A stretch of 64,000 bases of DNA from Parasphingopyxis sp. CP4 (GCF_013378055.1 NZ_CP051130.1:2041001-2105000); one strand, 5' to 3'; counted from the stretch's first letter, positions 54,597 through 64,000 are shown. Made by a program: numbers and translations. The notes: a model not told the origin generated them from the letters alone.

Positions 54597-55405
54597 GCGC
54601 GGCAGAACAACCGCAGACGCCAGTCATCAACGGTGTCGCCATTTCCGCGGAAGCGATTGCCGCCGAAGCACAAAACCATCCTGCATCAAATCCTGGCGAG
54701 GCATGGAATTCGGCAGCTGAGGCGCTGGCGATAAAGACGTTGCTGCTGGCCGAAGCAGACCGGCTCGGCATCGCGGCTAGCGAGCTTAGCGATGACAATG
54801 GCAGTGTCCTCGCGCCTGATGATGCGCGCATAGAGGCACTGCTCGAGCAAGAGGTCAAAACACCCGAGGCCGACCGGTCCACGTGCCGTCGATATTACGC
54901 GCAACACAAGCAACGTTTTACAAGCCCGGACCTTGTTGAAGCATCGCACATCTTGTTCGCTGCGCGTCCCGACGATGAAAAGAGCTATGCGAAGGCCGTG
55001 TCCGCCGCCGAGAACAGTATTGCCGAACTGCAGGACCATCCCGAACGATTTGCCGCTATTGCTGAAGTCCGATCCGCATGCCCATCGGCTAAACAGGGCG
55101 GCAATCTCGGTCAACTCAGCCATGGGCAGACAGTCGATGAGTTCGATACGTTTCTTTTTAATCTGGACGAAGGGCAGCTGTGCCCGGTGCCTGTGAAGAC
55201 GCGATACGGCGCGCATGTTCTCAAGGTTGGCCGCATAATCTCAGGGCAGACTCTACCGTTCGAGGCAGTGCGGACGAAGATTGCGGACTATCTCGAAGAA
55301 GCGAGCTGGCGCCGGGCCGTGGCGCAATATGTGGCCATCCTCGCCGGCAAGGCGGAGATCGATGGGGTCGCATTGGCCGCAGCCGATAGTCCGCTACTGC
55401 AATGA
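54593..55405 (+). CDS. Parvulin-type peptidyl-prolyl isomerase (PpiC/NifM-like) of the nar operon
   Basis: This 270-residue protein lacks a signal peptide, so it is cytoplasmic. The parvulin fold (about residues 115-225) has VEASHILFAA at the start, SACPSAKQGGNLGQLSHGQT near 170 and VKTRYGAHVLKVG near the end. A helical N-terminal part like the SurA/NifM chaperone region precedes it. It is translationally coupled to narI (ATGA), the sixth gene of the operon. Such proteins accompany nar operons in several proteobacteria and are thought to aid folding of the reductase. Cysteines in the parvulin domain (C at SACPS, LCPV) are unusual. Confidence 0.9.
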   Translation: MSAAEQPQTPVINGVAISAEAIAAEAQNHPASNPGEAWNSAAEALAIKTLLLAEADRLGIAASELSDDNGSVLAPDDARIEALLEQEVKTPEADRSTCRRYYAQHKQRFTSPDLVEASHILFAARPDDEKSYAKAVSAAENSIAELQDHPERFAAIAEVRSACPSAKQGGNLGQLSHGQTVDEFDTFLFNLDEGQLCPVPVKTRYGAHVLKVGRIISGQTLPFEAVRTKIADYLEEASWRRAVAQYVAILAGKAEIDGVALAAADSPLLQ

Positions 55406-55422
55406 CGCTGAAACGGCGGCGT

Positions 55423-55446
55423 GTCCGCAATGGGCGCAATGCGGAC
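55423..55446. repeat. 24-bp palindromic repeat, copy 2
   Basis: GTCCGC-AATGGGCGCAAT-GCGGAC followed by ATT, 17 bp after the ppiC-like stop. The arms are perfect. The inner part is nearly identical to copy 5 (AATGGGCGCAAA). Confidence 0.85.
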
Positions 55447-55849
55447 ATTCCGTGTTCCCTGGTGCAGGTCCCCTGTTACCGTTCTAAAATTCCCTGTTAC
55501 ATGGATTAGGGAACTCACTCGCTAAAGCGTCTGAAAAGTGGGATTCTACGCCGAGAATTACCGTCAAATTTCCTCAGAAAGCGGATTTTCCCTGTATATT
55601 CCCGCATATCAGGGAAATACCGACAGAGACTTGTTCGCTCTAGACTGCGTTCTGCACCACGATCTTTCCCCTTTTATATCAATAACATAATTGGTATCGA
55701 CCAGGCCTGTGAGGCCCGGAATTCCGCGGGTTTCGGCGGCCGCGAAATTGAGACCGGAAACCAGAGACGATTTTGTCGCATTCTATCGACCGAATTTGGG
55801 GCCCAGTCTCTCTTCGGCGAAATCTGTATTCAAAATGAAAATCGCGATG

Positions 55850-55873
55850 GTCCGCTGTTGGCCGAACGCGGAC
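55850..55873. repeat. 24-bp palindromic repeat, copy 3
   Basis: GTCCGC-TGTTGGCCGAAC-GCGGAC followed by GTT, 30 bp from the stop of the first sulfotransferase-like gene. The arms are perfect and the inner part shares TTGGCCGAA with copy 1. Confidence 0.85.
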
Positions 55874-55903
55874 GTTCAAACCGGCAACCGATACGCGGAC
55901 TAA

Positions 55904-56818
55904 TCAGCGCATCCTGATCTTCGGAGCCAGTGATTTGGCGATGACTTGAATTTGTTCCAACGTCAGAGATAGCGATTCATCGGATGCTGGTTCGATGGTA
56001 TCGAAAGAGTAGTGTTGATCGGCATCGATCCGGCGATTGACGGCCATGATGACGTCCCGATTGCGATCCAGCATTGCCCGTTGAACATCTTCACTTGGCG
56101 CAGTGACCTCCGCGCAGACATCCGGCAACTCCGTGCAGAGCTTGTCCGCAACCAGATTGCCAGACGGCCCTAAATGCTTGTTGAAAGATGATTGAATCGC
56201 AAGTTCCGCTGGTGTCAGACGCCGATTGATTCGATCTATTGGAGGCATTGTCAGTGCCACATTTCCGAGAAACGTTTCCAGGTCGCCAAGAACATCAGAC
56301 GATCGGGAATAATTCCGAACCGTCGTTGCGGTCGCTGGCTTATCCGTAAAGGCTTCCAAGAAATCTGATACAGTCTTTGGCCGCTCATACTGGGAAAAAA
56401 AGTCCTCAATCGTGCCTGTGTAGCCACCGCGTTTTACGGCCTGTTGATAGCCGGAACAGGCGTCTTCCACAGGATCTCGAATGAAGAGAAGGAGTGAGAC
56501 TTTGGTGATCTGAGCGTTGTTCACAAACGCAAAAAACGCATCCTTTCGGGGTAACAGCTCGCGATGTAATTGTTCGCCGCTGATCAGCGCAGTGTCATGG
56601 GGGCCGAATAGCGCTTCAGGATCGCTAGTCTCGATTGCGGACCACAATATTTCTCGATTCCCGCTCGTAACAAATCCCCGTCGAGCGGCATCAAAACTGC
56701 GATGAAACGGATAGCAGAGACCAATTTCGTCCAGTCCTTCCTGTGACAAAGCAAGCGACGACTGGAGATAGCTTGAGCCAGTCTTACCGTGGCCTACATG
56801 AAGCAAGAGATGGCGCAT
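55904..56818 (-). CDS. Sulfotransferase-like protein 1
   Basis: A protein of about 304 residues. MRHLLLHVGHGKTGSSYLQS resembles the PAPS-binding loop of sulfotransferases (HxGxxKTGT/S). LLLFIRDPVEDACSGYQQAV near residue 117 fits the 3'-phosphate site (RDP...S). It would transfer sulfate from PAPS to a hydroxyl group, perhaps on a polysaccharide or lipid. ATG 56818 is weakly supported (GGGA 4 bp upstream); ATG 56827 is also possible, whereas the TTG at 56908 seems unlikely. The codon use is more A+T-rich than in the nar genes. No PAPS synthesis genes are in the window. Confidence 0.75.
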   Translation of the reverse strand: MRHLLLHVGHGKTGSSYLQSSLALSQEGLDEIGLCYPFHRSFDAARRGFVTSGNREILWSAIETSDPEALFGPHDTALISGEQLHRELLPRKDAFFAFVNNAQITKVSLLLFIRDPVEDACSGYQQAVKRGGYTGTIEDFFSQYERPKTVSDFLEAFTDKPATATTVRNYSRSSDVLGDLETFLGNVALTMPPIDRINRRLTPAELAIQSSFNKHLGPSGNLVADKLCTELPDVCAEVTAPSEDVQRAMLDRNRDVIMAVNRRIDADQHYSFDTIEPASDESLSLTLEQIQVIAKSLAPKIRMR

Positions 56819-57016
56819 TTTTCCCATTAAGGATAAATTTGTTCGATACGCAAATTGATTTGCTGGTATCGACATTGAGGCGCTAGAGCGCACAGGATTG
56901 CGGCCCAAATATTGTAGTAATCAGCTGCAATGCCGACTGTCCCTCGCAGAAGTCGATCCCCTGCCATATGAGCCGGAGCTAGCGATTAGTTAGGAGCAGT
57001 TGGCTCGGCTAAGGCT

Positions 57017-57877
57017 TCATGCAGTTTCAAACCCCTGGCTAGCGACGTAGGCCACATCCTGCTCATCGAAATCGGCGAGGCCAAACTGCCGGAACCGGCC
57101 AATGGATTTTGGCGCAGTAATATTGGCCGCCAGTTCGTCAATCTCGTTTGACGTGCATTTGACGTTCAAGAAATCGCCCAAGCGCGAAATTTCACGATGA
57201 GGCGAACCGCAAAGTCGATCATAGTCGAGCAACAAGAATCTCTCGTTAAGAACAGTCGCCTTCAGGAGCGTACGTTTGTGGACACGGCACCAGTATTTGA
57301 GAGTATCGCGCGTATCAACGAGGACGGGACGCCGATCCAGCAAATATTCTCCCCAAGTTTGGACCTGCTGGTGGTTGCTGCTGAACGCCATGTCCAAACC
57401 GTTTCTAGCGACGTGGATGTAGCGCATATTCGGCATGGCATCGATCAGTTCCGTCAATACGATATGGCTATTTGGTTCCTTCCAACCCCAAGGGCCGCCG
57501 ATCTTCTCACGGCCCGAGGACAGATTTTCCAACCATGCCTGATACCGGGCACGAATCCATTTTTTCTGGGCCATCGGACCGTGCGGCGACGTTTCACGCG
57601 ACAGCCTCGACATGAGCTTCCGATCATCCATATCAGCTAGGGGTGGCCCGACAATCGCCTGAGCCAGGATACGAGCTCGCGCGCGAAATTCGGCTTTATC
57701 TGCTTCAACGATTTCTGGTCGGACAAATAGGTAGGTAAACAGCTGATTATCGCGTTGGACGTTTAGATCTCCGCCAAGGAAAACGCCCAAGCCCTCGACG
57801 AGACTCGCGACAAGTCGAGTGCCGCTTCCGCCTACGCCGCCAATTATGACAGGTGCGCAGCGTTCGAGATCAATCAT
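57017..57877 (-). CDS. Sulfotransferase-like protein 2
   Basis: About 286 residues. The PAPS loop PVIIGGVGGSGTRLVASLVE is at residues 9-28, and the 3'-phosphate site is MRYIHVARNGLDMAFSSN near 155. WKEPNSHIVLTELIDAMP lies before it, as in sulfotransferases that modify saccharides. ATG 57877 has GGAGA at 8 bp; ATGs further upstream (57940, 57964) lack ribosome-binding sites. It is only distantly related to protein 1, so the two are unlikely to be a recent duplication. Target unknown; a cell-surface glycan is a guess. Confidence 0.8.
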   Translation of the reverse strand: MIDLERCAPVIIGGVGGSGTRLVASLVEGLGVFLGGDLNVQRDNQLFTYLFVRPEIVEADKAEFRARARILAQAIVGPPLADMDDRKLMSRLSRETSPHGPMAQKKWIRARYQAWLENLSSGREKIGGPWGWKEPNSHIVLTELIDAMPNMRYIHVARNGLDMAFSSNHQQVQTWGEYLLDRRPVLVDTRDTLKYWCRVHKRTLLKATVLNERFLLLDYDRLCGSPHREISRLGDFLNVKCTSNEIDELAANITAPKSIGRFRQFGLADFDEQDVAYVASQGFETA

Positions 57878-58063
57878 GGACAAATTCTCCAAGTGTTCGT
57901 CAACAGGCTCGATATACTTAGTACACTCAGAAAGTGCCATTGGACCATTGGTTGCGGCGATCAAAATTTCTACTCTGCATGTTGACGCCTAACCCAGTTA
58001 TGCGATCATCATCCAAAGCGCCATTGTCCGCGGCGAACACAGCCTCTTAATAAGGGACAGCAA

Positions 58064-58918
58064 ATGAAGTCTGCGCGCAAACCTCGGCAGATATTTAGGC
58101 CAAACCCAGTTTTGGGCTGGAGTTTGACCCCGGGGGAAACTGTCGAAGTTTCCTATCGCGATAATGTGGTTCAGCATATTGGAGATGATGGGTGGCGCAT
58201 TGTATCCGGACAATCTGAATCATCAGGAATAATTTTGGGCCTTTATGGCTGTTCTTTTATCTATGGTACCGGTTTGCGCGATAGCGAAACGCTAGCATCA
58301 CTGGTCCAGGCGGAGTTCCCCGAGATTACTGTTATGAACCGCGGGATCGGCGGACATTCCTCGGTTCAAAACCTATTGCAGTTCAGGCGCGATTTAGAGG
58401 CTGGTCGCGTCTCTGCGGCGATTTTTGGAATTATCAGCAATCATCGCTACCGTAACATTCCGCACCCGGCCAGGATGCGAATGCTGCAATCACTCGAGTG
58501 GCAGGAACTAGGGATTGAACATGTGCCAATTGCCCGTCAAAACCGATCCAGTGAGCTCGAGATAGACTATCTACCGATTTGGCAACCAGCGTTGTCGCGC
58601 TCTGATTTTGATGCATTTTTGCCAAACGCCCATATGATCGACATGGCAACAGTAGCAGTGTTGTCCGAAATTGTAGAAGTGGGCAATAGAGCTGGGGTCC
58701 ACACGCTGTTCGCGCTTCTCGACCAGACTGATCCCGAGTTTAATGATCAGCTTCTATCAGCATTCACAAACTGCAAGGATGTGTCGACACCGAACGATGC
58801 AGATCATAGTTTTCGACCATTTGACGCGCACCCCAACGCGCTATCGAACCAAATTTTTGCTGAGCGTTTGATACCACACGTTGGACAGATGATTGCGGGA
58901 CGGCTCACCAGTGTCTGA
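58064..58918 (+). CDS. SGNH/GDSL hydrolase-like protein
   Basis: A 284-residue protein with SGNH-type blocks. The nucleophile serine is in LYGCSFIYGTGL (S64, in place of GDS). The oxyanion glycine is in NRGIGGHSSVQNLLQF near 92, and FGIISNHRYRN occupies the place of block III. D254-A-H256 in RPFDAHPN looks like block V, but the Asp-His spacing is one residue short of the canonical DxxH. It may remove or add acyl groups on a glycan or metabolite. AAGGGA precedes the ATG. The next gene starts inside its 3' end, so it is translationally coupled to the carbamoyltransferase. Confidence 0.72.
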   Translation: MKSARKPRQIFRPNPVLGWSLTPGETVEVSYRDNVVQHIGDDGWRIVSGQSESSGIILGLYGCSFIYGTGLRDSETLASLVQAEFPEITVMNRGIGGHSSVQNLLQFRRDLEAGRVSAAIFGIISNHRYRNIPHPARMRMLQSLEWQELGIEHVPIARQNRSSELEIDYLPIWQPALSRSDFDAFLPNAHMIDMATVAVLSEIVEVGNRAGVHTLFALLDQTDPEFNDQLLSAFTNCKDVSTPNDADHSFRPFDAHPNALSNQIFAERLIPHVGQMIAGRLTSV

Positions 58919-60761
58919 GCGCCCTTTGGTCCTCGGCATTTCTGCGCTTTTCCATGATGCAGCCGCTGCGCTGGTGTGCGGCGACGATATCGTTGCCGCC
59001 GTTCAGGAAGAGCGATTTTCCCGTCGGAAGAACGATTGGCGATTTCCGAACAAGGCGATTGCACACTGCCTTGCGGAGTGGCCGAAGCCGGTAACTCTTG
59101 ATGCGGTCGCATATTATGAGAACCCGCAACTTAAGATGCAGCGTATAGTCAACAATACCATCGACAATGCGCCGCGCGGCGCGCTGGTATGGCCTCAAGC
59201 CCTGCGCACATTAGAGACGCTTAACGAGGCGCTTCCGGCACGTTTGCAACGGATTCTCAAGGACCCGGAGAAGATCCACTTCCTCACACACCATCGTGCT
59301 CATGCAGCATCTGCCTTCCTTCCCAGTCCATTTTCAGAGGCGGCCATTCTTGTTGCCGACGGTGTTGGAGAATGGTCGACCACGAGCATATGGTTGGGCA
59401 AGGAAGGCAAGATAACGCCCGTGCGCGAACTGAAATTCCCGCACTCGCTTGGCATGCTGTATAGCGCATTCACGCAGTATTGCGGGTTCAAGGTAAATTC
59501 CGGCGAGTATAAGCTGATGGGTCTGGCGCCATTCGGAAATCCGATATTTGCAGATCGCATCCGCGATCAACTAATTGAGATAAGAGCCGACGGTTCGTTC
59601 GCACTGGCCCTTGAATATTTTGCTTTTCACAACGGTATCACTGCCATCAATCCGCTGTTTGAGAACCTGTTTGGCCAACCAATGCGCCACCCAGATGAGC
59701 CCGTAACTCAACATTTCCGAGACATAGCCGCTTCAATCCAGTCCGTGATCAACGACATCATGACCACACTCGCGCAAACTGCGCTGGCCCTGACCCGCAT
59801 GAGGCAATTGTGCCTTGCCGGGGGTGTGGCTCTGAATTGCGTAGCCAATGCCAAAATTCTATCCCACGTCGCCAATCTAGACGCTTTGTGGATTCAACCG
59901 GCGTCTGGCGATGCCGGAGGCGCGCTCGGCGGCGCACTCGATGTCGCGCGGATGCTCGATGATCAAACCTCTGGTGTCCGCACTGTTGTTGCTCAGGATC
60001 GAATGAAGAACGCATTTCTCGGGCCATGCTATGATGACCAGGAGATAGTCGATGCACTGGATCGCAAGGAGCTTATCTATCAAAAATATCCGGACGAAGA
60101 TGGCCTCTTCCGCACCGTTGCCGCGGCTCTTGCGGAAGGCTTCATTATCGGTCATTTCGACGGACGTATGGAATTTGGCCCCCGCGCACTGGGCAACCGA
60201 TCCATACTAGCCGATCCCCGGCCTGGTGGTACGCTGAGCAAAATCAACCAACGGATCAAGTTTCGCGAGGGTTGGCGACCATTTGCACCGATGGTGCTCG
60301 CCGACTGTGCATCGCAATATTTCGAACAATCGAACGACAGCCCATATATGTTGCTGACAGCCAAGCTGCGCGACCCGTTTATTTCCGGACCGGACCTCGC
60401 CCAGACGTTGGCCTCCGGAGAACGGGATTTGCCGGCGTTGCAGGAAGCGGTTTCAACTGACTTCACCGCGGTCACTCATGTCGACCACAGTGCTCGTTTG
60501 CAGACTGTTTCGGAAAACAGCGGTACGCGGGCCTTCGGCATTCTCAAAGCGTTTCACGAGCTAACTGAGTGTCCGATGCTGCTCAACACGTCGTTCAATG
60601 TGCGCGGTGAACCGATCGTATGTTCGCCAGACGATGCGGTAAGCTGCTTTCTCGATACAGAGATCGATATGCTGATTATTGGATCTTATCTAGTTCGACG
60701 TTCTGACCAACATACCCAACTGACAAGCCAACTCCGGCGGAGACGATTCCATGCCGACTGA
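58911..60761 (+). CDS. Carbamoyltransferase (NodU/CmcH/TobZ family)
   Basis: A 616-residue enzyme that moves a carbamoyl group from carbamoyl phosphate through carbamoyl-adenylate to a hydroxyl group of a small molecule or sugar. The Kae1-like N-terminal domain begins LVLGISALFHDAAAALV and has the metal-binding HHRAH (H127, H128, H131). The YrdC-like C-terminal domain has FGPRALGNRSILADPR near 418 and FNVRGEPIVCSPDDAV. GTG 58911, overlapping the SGNH gene, was chosen; a TTG lies at 58893. The substrate is unknown; the sulfotransferases and SGNH protein beside it suggest combined decoration of one molecule. Confidence 0.92.
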   Translation: MSERPLVLGISALFHDAAAALVCGDDIVAAVQEERFSRRKNDWRFPNKAIAHCLAEWPKPVTLDAVAYYENPQLKMQRIVNNTIDNAPRGALVWPQALRTLETLNEALPARLQRILKDPEKIHFLTHHRAHAASAFLPSPFSEAAILVADGVGEWSTTSIWLGKEGKITPVRELKFPHSLGMLYSAFTQYCGFKVNSGEYKLMGLAPFGNPIFADRIRDQLIEIRADGSFALALEYFAFHNGITAINPLFENLFGQPMRHPDEPVTQHFRDIAASIQSVINDIMTTLAQTALALTRMRQLCLAGGVALNCVANAKILSHVANLDALWIQPASGDAGGALGGALDVARMLDDQTSGVRTVVAQDRMKNAFLGPCYDDQEIVDALDRKELIYQKYPDEDGLFRTVAAALAEGFIIGHFDGRMEFGPRALGNRSILADPRPGGTLSKINQRIKFREGWRPFAPMVLADCASQYFEQSNDSPYMLLTAKLRDPFISGPDLAQTLASGERDLPALQEAVSTDFTAVTHVDHSARLQTVSENSGTRAFGILKAFHELTECPMLLNTSFNVRGEPIVCSPDDAVSCFLDTEIDMLIIGSYLVRRSDQHTQLTSQLRRRRFHAD

Positions 60762-61095
60762 TATTGTAGATTTGATGGAAATGCTTGCAGATCTGTCTGC
60801 AGATTTCGCAGGCAAAGAGACATCTTCTCAAATGCCGTCGATATCCGGATCTGAGAGTTGTTTCCAACAGCCGTCGGGAATACTCTTCAAAGAGCCTATG
60901 TCGCTTGACCAACTGCTGGGCGGGGAAGCCAGCATTTTGTTGGCTCTCGCAGCGCGCCTAAGAGCTGATGGCGATCAAGACCAGGCAAATTTGATTGATA
61001 AGATCAACTCTCTGCTCTCAGATCCGGCAACGGACTTGCGGCCCGGGGGCGGGCGCAAAGAACGGCTATCAGATTTTGTCTATCCGGTCGTCTAG
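60751..61095 (+). CDS. Unknown small acidic protein
   Basis: A 114-residue protein with ATG 60751 inside the 3' end of the carbamoyltransferase gene (11-bp overlap), so it belongs to the same transcript. I do not recognise it. It opens with a helical acidic stretch (DIVDLMEMLADLSADFAG), then a Ser-rich linker. A second helical part follows (SLDQLLGGEASILLALAARL, QANLIDKINSLL), with a Gly/Arg-rich tail. No membrane segment is visible. A partner or carrier of the carbamoyltransferase is possible but unproven. Confidence 0.6.
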   Translation: MPTDIVDLMEMLADLSADFAGKETSSQMPSISGSESCFQQPSGILFKEPMSLDQLLGGEASILLALAARLRADGDQDQANLIDKINSLLSDPATDLRPGGGRKERLSDFVYPVV

Positions 61096-61133
61096 GGACA
61101 TGGCTTGAGGCATGCTGACTCGACAAATATGAC

Positions 61134-61157
61134 GTCCGCTATGGGTGGTTAGCGGAC
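61134..61157. repeat. 24-bp palindromic repeat, copy 4
   Basis: GTCCGC-TATGGGTGGTTA-GCGGAC; the arms are perfect. The right arm and TAT overlap the stop codon of the minus-strand membrane protein (TAG inside TAGTCCGC), so the repeat supplies its stop. Confidence 0.8.
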
Positions 61158-61627
61158 TATTCTTCGGTCACTGCTCGCTTGATTCCAGCAGCTACCCTCA
61201 CTTTGGCAAACGCGACATTCAGGCCGTACATAAACCCGAAGAACAATAGGGCAGCGCCCAAAATGCTTAAGCCCTCGAACTGCCCGTGCACCAGGTCACC
61301 TATCCCGAAGCTCAGTATGATCGATGAAATCGCCAAGCACGATACAAACACATACCAACTGCGAAGCTCATACCTAAGGATGCGCGAGCCACCATCCTGC
61401 GCGATCCAGAAACTGCCCTTGTCGTAAAGTGCCATCGCGTGCCAACTAGCACTGACAAAGAACAACCAAAAACTAGACGCTTCAAAGGTTGTATGATTCG
61501 GCGCTTGGCGCAAAACATACTTCCGCTCATAGTCGGCCCAACGCTCTATGCGGCCTAGTATTTCATCATTTGGGACGGCTACCTCAATCGGAACCGAACC
61601 TCGCAGATACCAAATTGAATCCCACAT
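61157..61627 (-). CDS. Unknown membrane protein
   Basis: A 156-residue protein not recognised. After a short hydrophilic start it has hydrophobic segments: FWLFFVSASWHAMALY near residue 55, YVFVSCLAISSIILSFGIGD near 92, and LSILGAALLFFGFMYGLNVAF near 122. The chain ends in a basic and acidic tail (KVRVAAGIKRAVTEE). Probably an inner-membrane protein with three helices. ATG 61627 is used; GTG 61633 is possible. It is bracketed by repeat copies 4 and 5 and lies between the island and the rRNA operon. Confidence 0.65.
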   Translation of the reverse strand: MWDSIWYLRGSVPIEVAVPNDEILGRIERWADYERKYVLRQAPNHTTFEASSFWLFFVSASWHAMALYDKGSFWIAQDGGSRILRYELRSWYVFVSCLAISSIILSFGIGDLVHGQFEGLSILGAALLFFGFMYGLNVAFAKVRVAAGIKRAVTEE

Positions 61628-61648
61628 AGGCACTTAGTACTGCGGTAT

Positions 61649-61686
61649 TTCCAATGTCCGCAATGGGCGCAAAGCAGACATTGGAA
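61649..61686. repeat. 24-bp palindromic repeat, copy 5, with extended arms
   Basis: The core 61656-61679 is GTCCGC-AATGGGCGCAAA-GCAGAC, with one base off the right arm. The flanks extend the inversion to 13-bp arms (TTCCAATGTCCGC against GCAGACATTGGAA, 12 of 13 paired), the longest in the family here. It lies just upstream of the membrane protein gene and downstream of the rRNA operon terminator. Confidence 0.85.
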
Positions 61687-61707
61687 GATCCCTCTCGCCC
61701 CAGACGC

Positions 61708-61732
61708 AAAAAACCCCACCGAGACGGCAGGG
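61708..61732 (-). terminator. Rho-independent terminator of the rRNA operon
   Basis: On the minus strand the stem CCCTGCCG/CGGTGGGG (8 bp, two G-U pairs) with loop TCT is followed by six T. It is 24 bp beyond the tRNA 3' end. Confidence 0.88.
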
Positions 61733-61755
61733 CTGCGTAAATAGGCCAGCAGAGT

Positions 61756-61832
<77 letters not shown>

Positions 61833-61913
61833 CCAACTTGGGCCGGTGAGGCCAAAAGCCTTTGATCATCGTAAATGGGTTTTCCCTGACCGTTTCCTAC
61901 GCCGGCTTCAAAG

Positions 61914-62028
61914 CCTGGCGGCGACCTACTCTTCCGCGTCTTAAGACGAAGTACCATCGGCGCAATCAGGTTTCACGGCCGAGTTCGGGATGGGATCGGG
62001 TGGGTCACTGACGCCATAGCCACCAAGC
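61914..62028 (-). rRNA. rrf: 5S ribosomal RNA
   Basis: On the minus strand it contains CCCGATCCCATCCCGAACTC and CGCGGAAGAGTAGGTCGCCG, near-invariant in alphaproteobacterial 5S rRNA, and the ends pair (GGTGGCTATGGCG region with CGCCGCCAGG). Ends are estimated to a few bases. Confidence 0.95.
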
Positions 62029-62139
62029 TATGGAGCCGGCGTAGAAAAGGGATGAGAAATCGATACCCGTCATGGGCTGCGACTAGGATTATCCAAATCA
62101 TCGCTGACAATGCACGGCACTGTCGTTGATGGTGGGACT

Positions 62140-64000
<1,861 letters not shown>

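Larger units (their letters stand above)
55406..55903. other. Intergenic region with two 24-bp repeats, no gene seen
   Basis: These 498 bp between the nar operon and the sulfotransferase island have no supported gene. They contain two copies of the palindromic repeat (55423 and 55850) and a more A+T-rich middle with repeated CCCTGTTACC/CCCTGTTAC and CAGGGAAATA-type words near 55470-55620. The G+C content falls here compared with the nar operon. Confidence 0.6.

Noticed and set aside
55904..61633. Island as an anti-phage defence system
   Set aside because: None of the proteins shows nuclease, helicase, ATPase or toxin features; the enzymes are of modifying types.

Overview
The window looks like a chromosomal segment of an alphaproteobacterium of the order Sphingomonadales. 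This is inferred from the roughly 60% G+C content, the large TonB-dependent receptors, the abundance of CoA-transferase, acyl-CoA and P450 genes, a REP-like intergenic repeat of a type I associate with sphingomonads, and the style of the 5S/23S rRNA. The strain cannot be named from sequence alone. No insertion sequence, integrase, prophage or CRISPR array was seen.

Layout. (1) 1-6.0 kb: a class III CoA-transferase (cut by the left edge) diverges from an HMG-CoA-lyase-like gene plus a hydantoinase/oxoprolinase A+B pair, across a 65-bp gap holding a perfect 12-bp palindrome. (2) 6.1-12.2 kb: a complete tripartite RND efflux system (outer-membrane factor, adaptor, permease), then a membrane-anchored sulfatase. 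(3) 13.9-36.4 kb: a dense lipid or isoprenoid degradation region. It holds a nitronate-monooxygenase-family protein, ferredoxin-type reductase, alpha-methylacyl-CoA racemase, saccharopine-dehydrogenase-like reductase, two TonB receptors, GMC alcohol dehydrogenase, acyl-CoA dehydrogenase, thiolase, HSD10-like SDR, two acyl-CoA synthetases, cytochrome P450, maleylacetoacetate isomerase and a further CoA-transferase. Together these could hydroxylate, oxidise, activate, epimerise and beta-oxidise a methyl-branched (terpenoid or sterol side-chain-like) substrate. (4) 36.6-41.8 kb: housekeeping and unknown genes (PilZ, GST, TrhO, YdcH-like, a GCS2-type ligase with an aspartoacylase-like hydrolase).

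(5) 42.1-55.4 kb: an anaerobic nitrate respiration island: mobA, a porin, a Crp/Fnr regulator of the DNR type, a fused NarK1-NarK2 transporter, narGHJI and a parvulin-type prolyl isomerase. Three FNR-type boxes sit in the three expected promoter positions, so the regulator probably controls itself, the porin and the narK-narGHJI-ppiC operon.

(6) 55.9-61.6 kb: an accessory island of more A+T-rich genes. It has two sulfotransferase-like proteins, an SGNH hydrolase-like protein, a NodU/CmcH-family carbamoyltransferase and two unknown proteins. Four of the five copies of a 24-bp palindromic repeat (GTCCGC-N12-GCGGAC) lie around this island; the fifth is in the 41.8 kb gap. (7) 61.7-64.0 kb: the 3' end of an rRNA operon on the minus strand (23S partial, 5S, initiator tRNA-Met, terminator).

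Start codons were chosen by ribosome-binding sites, start/stop overlaps and family N-termini. Antisense open frames inside real genes were left out.
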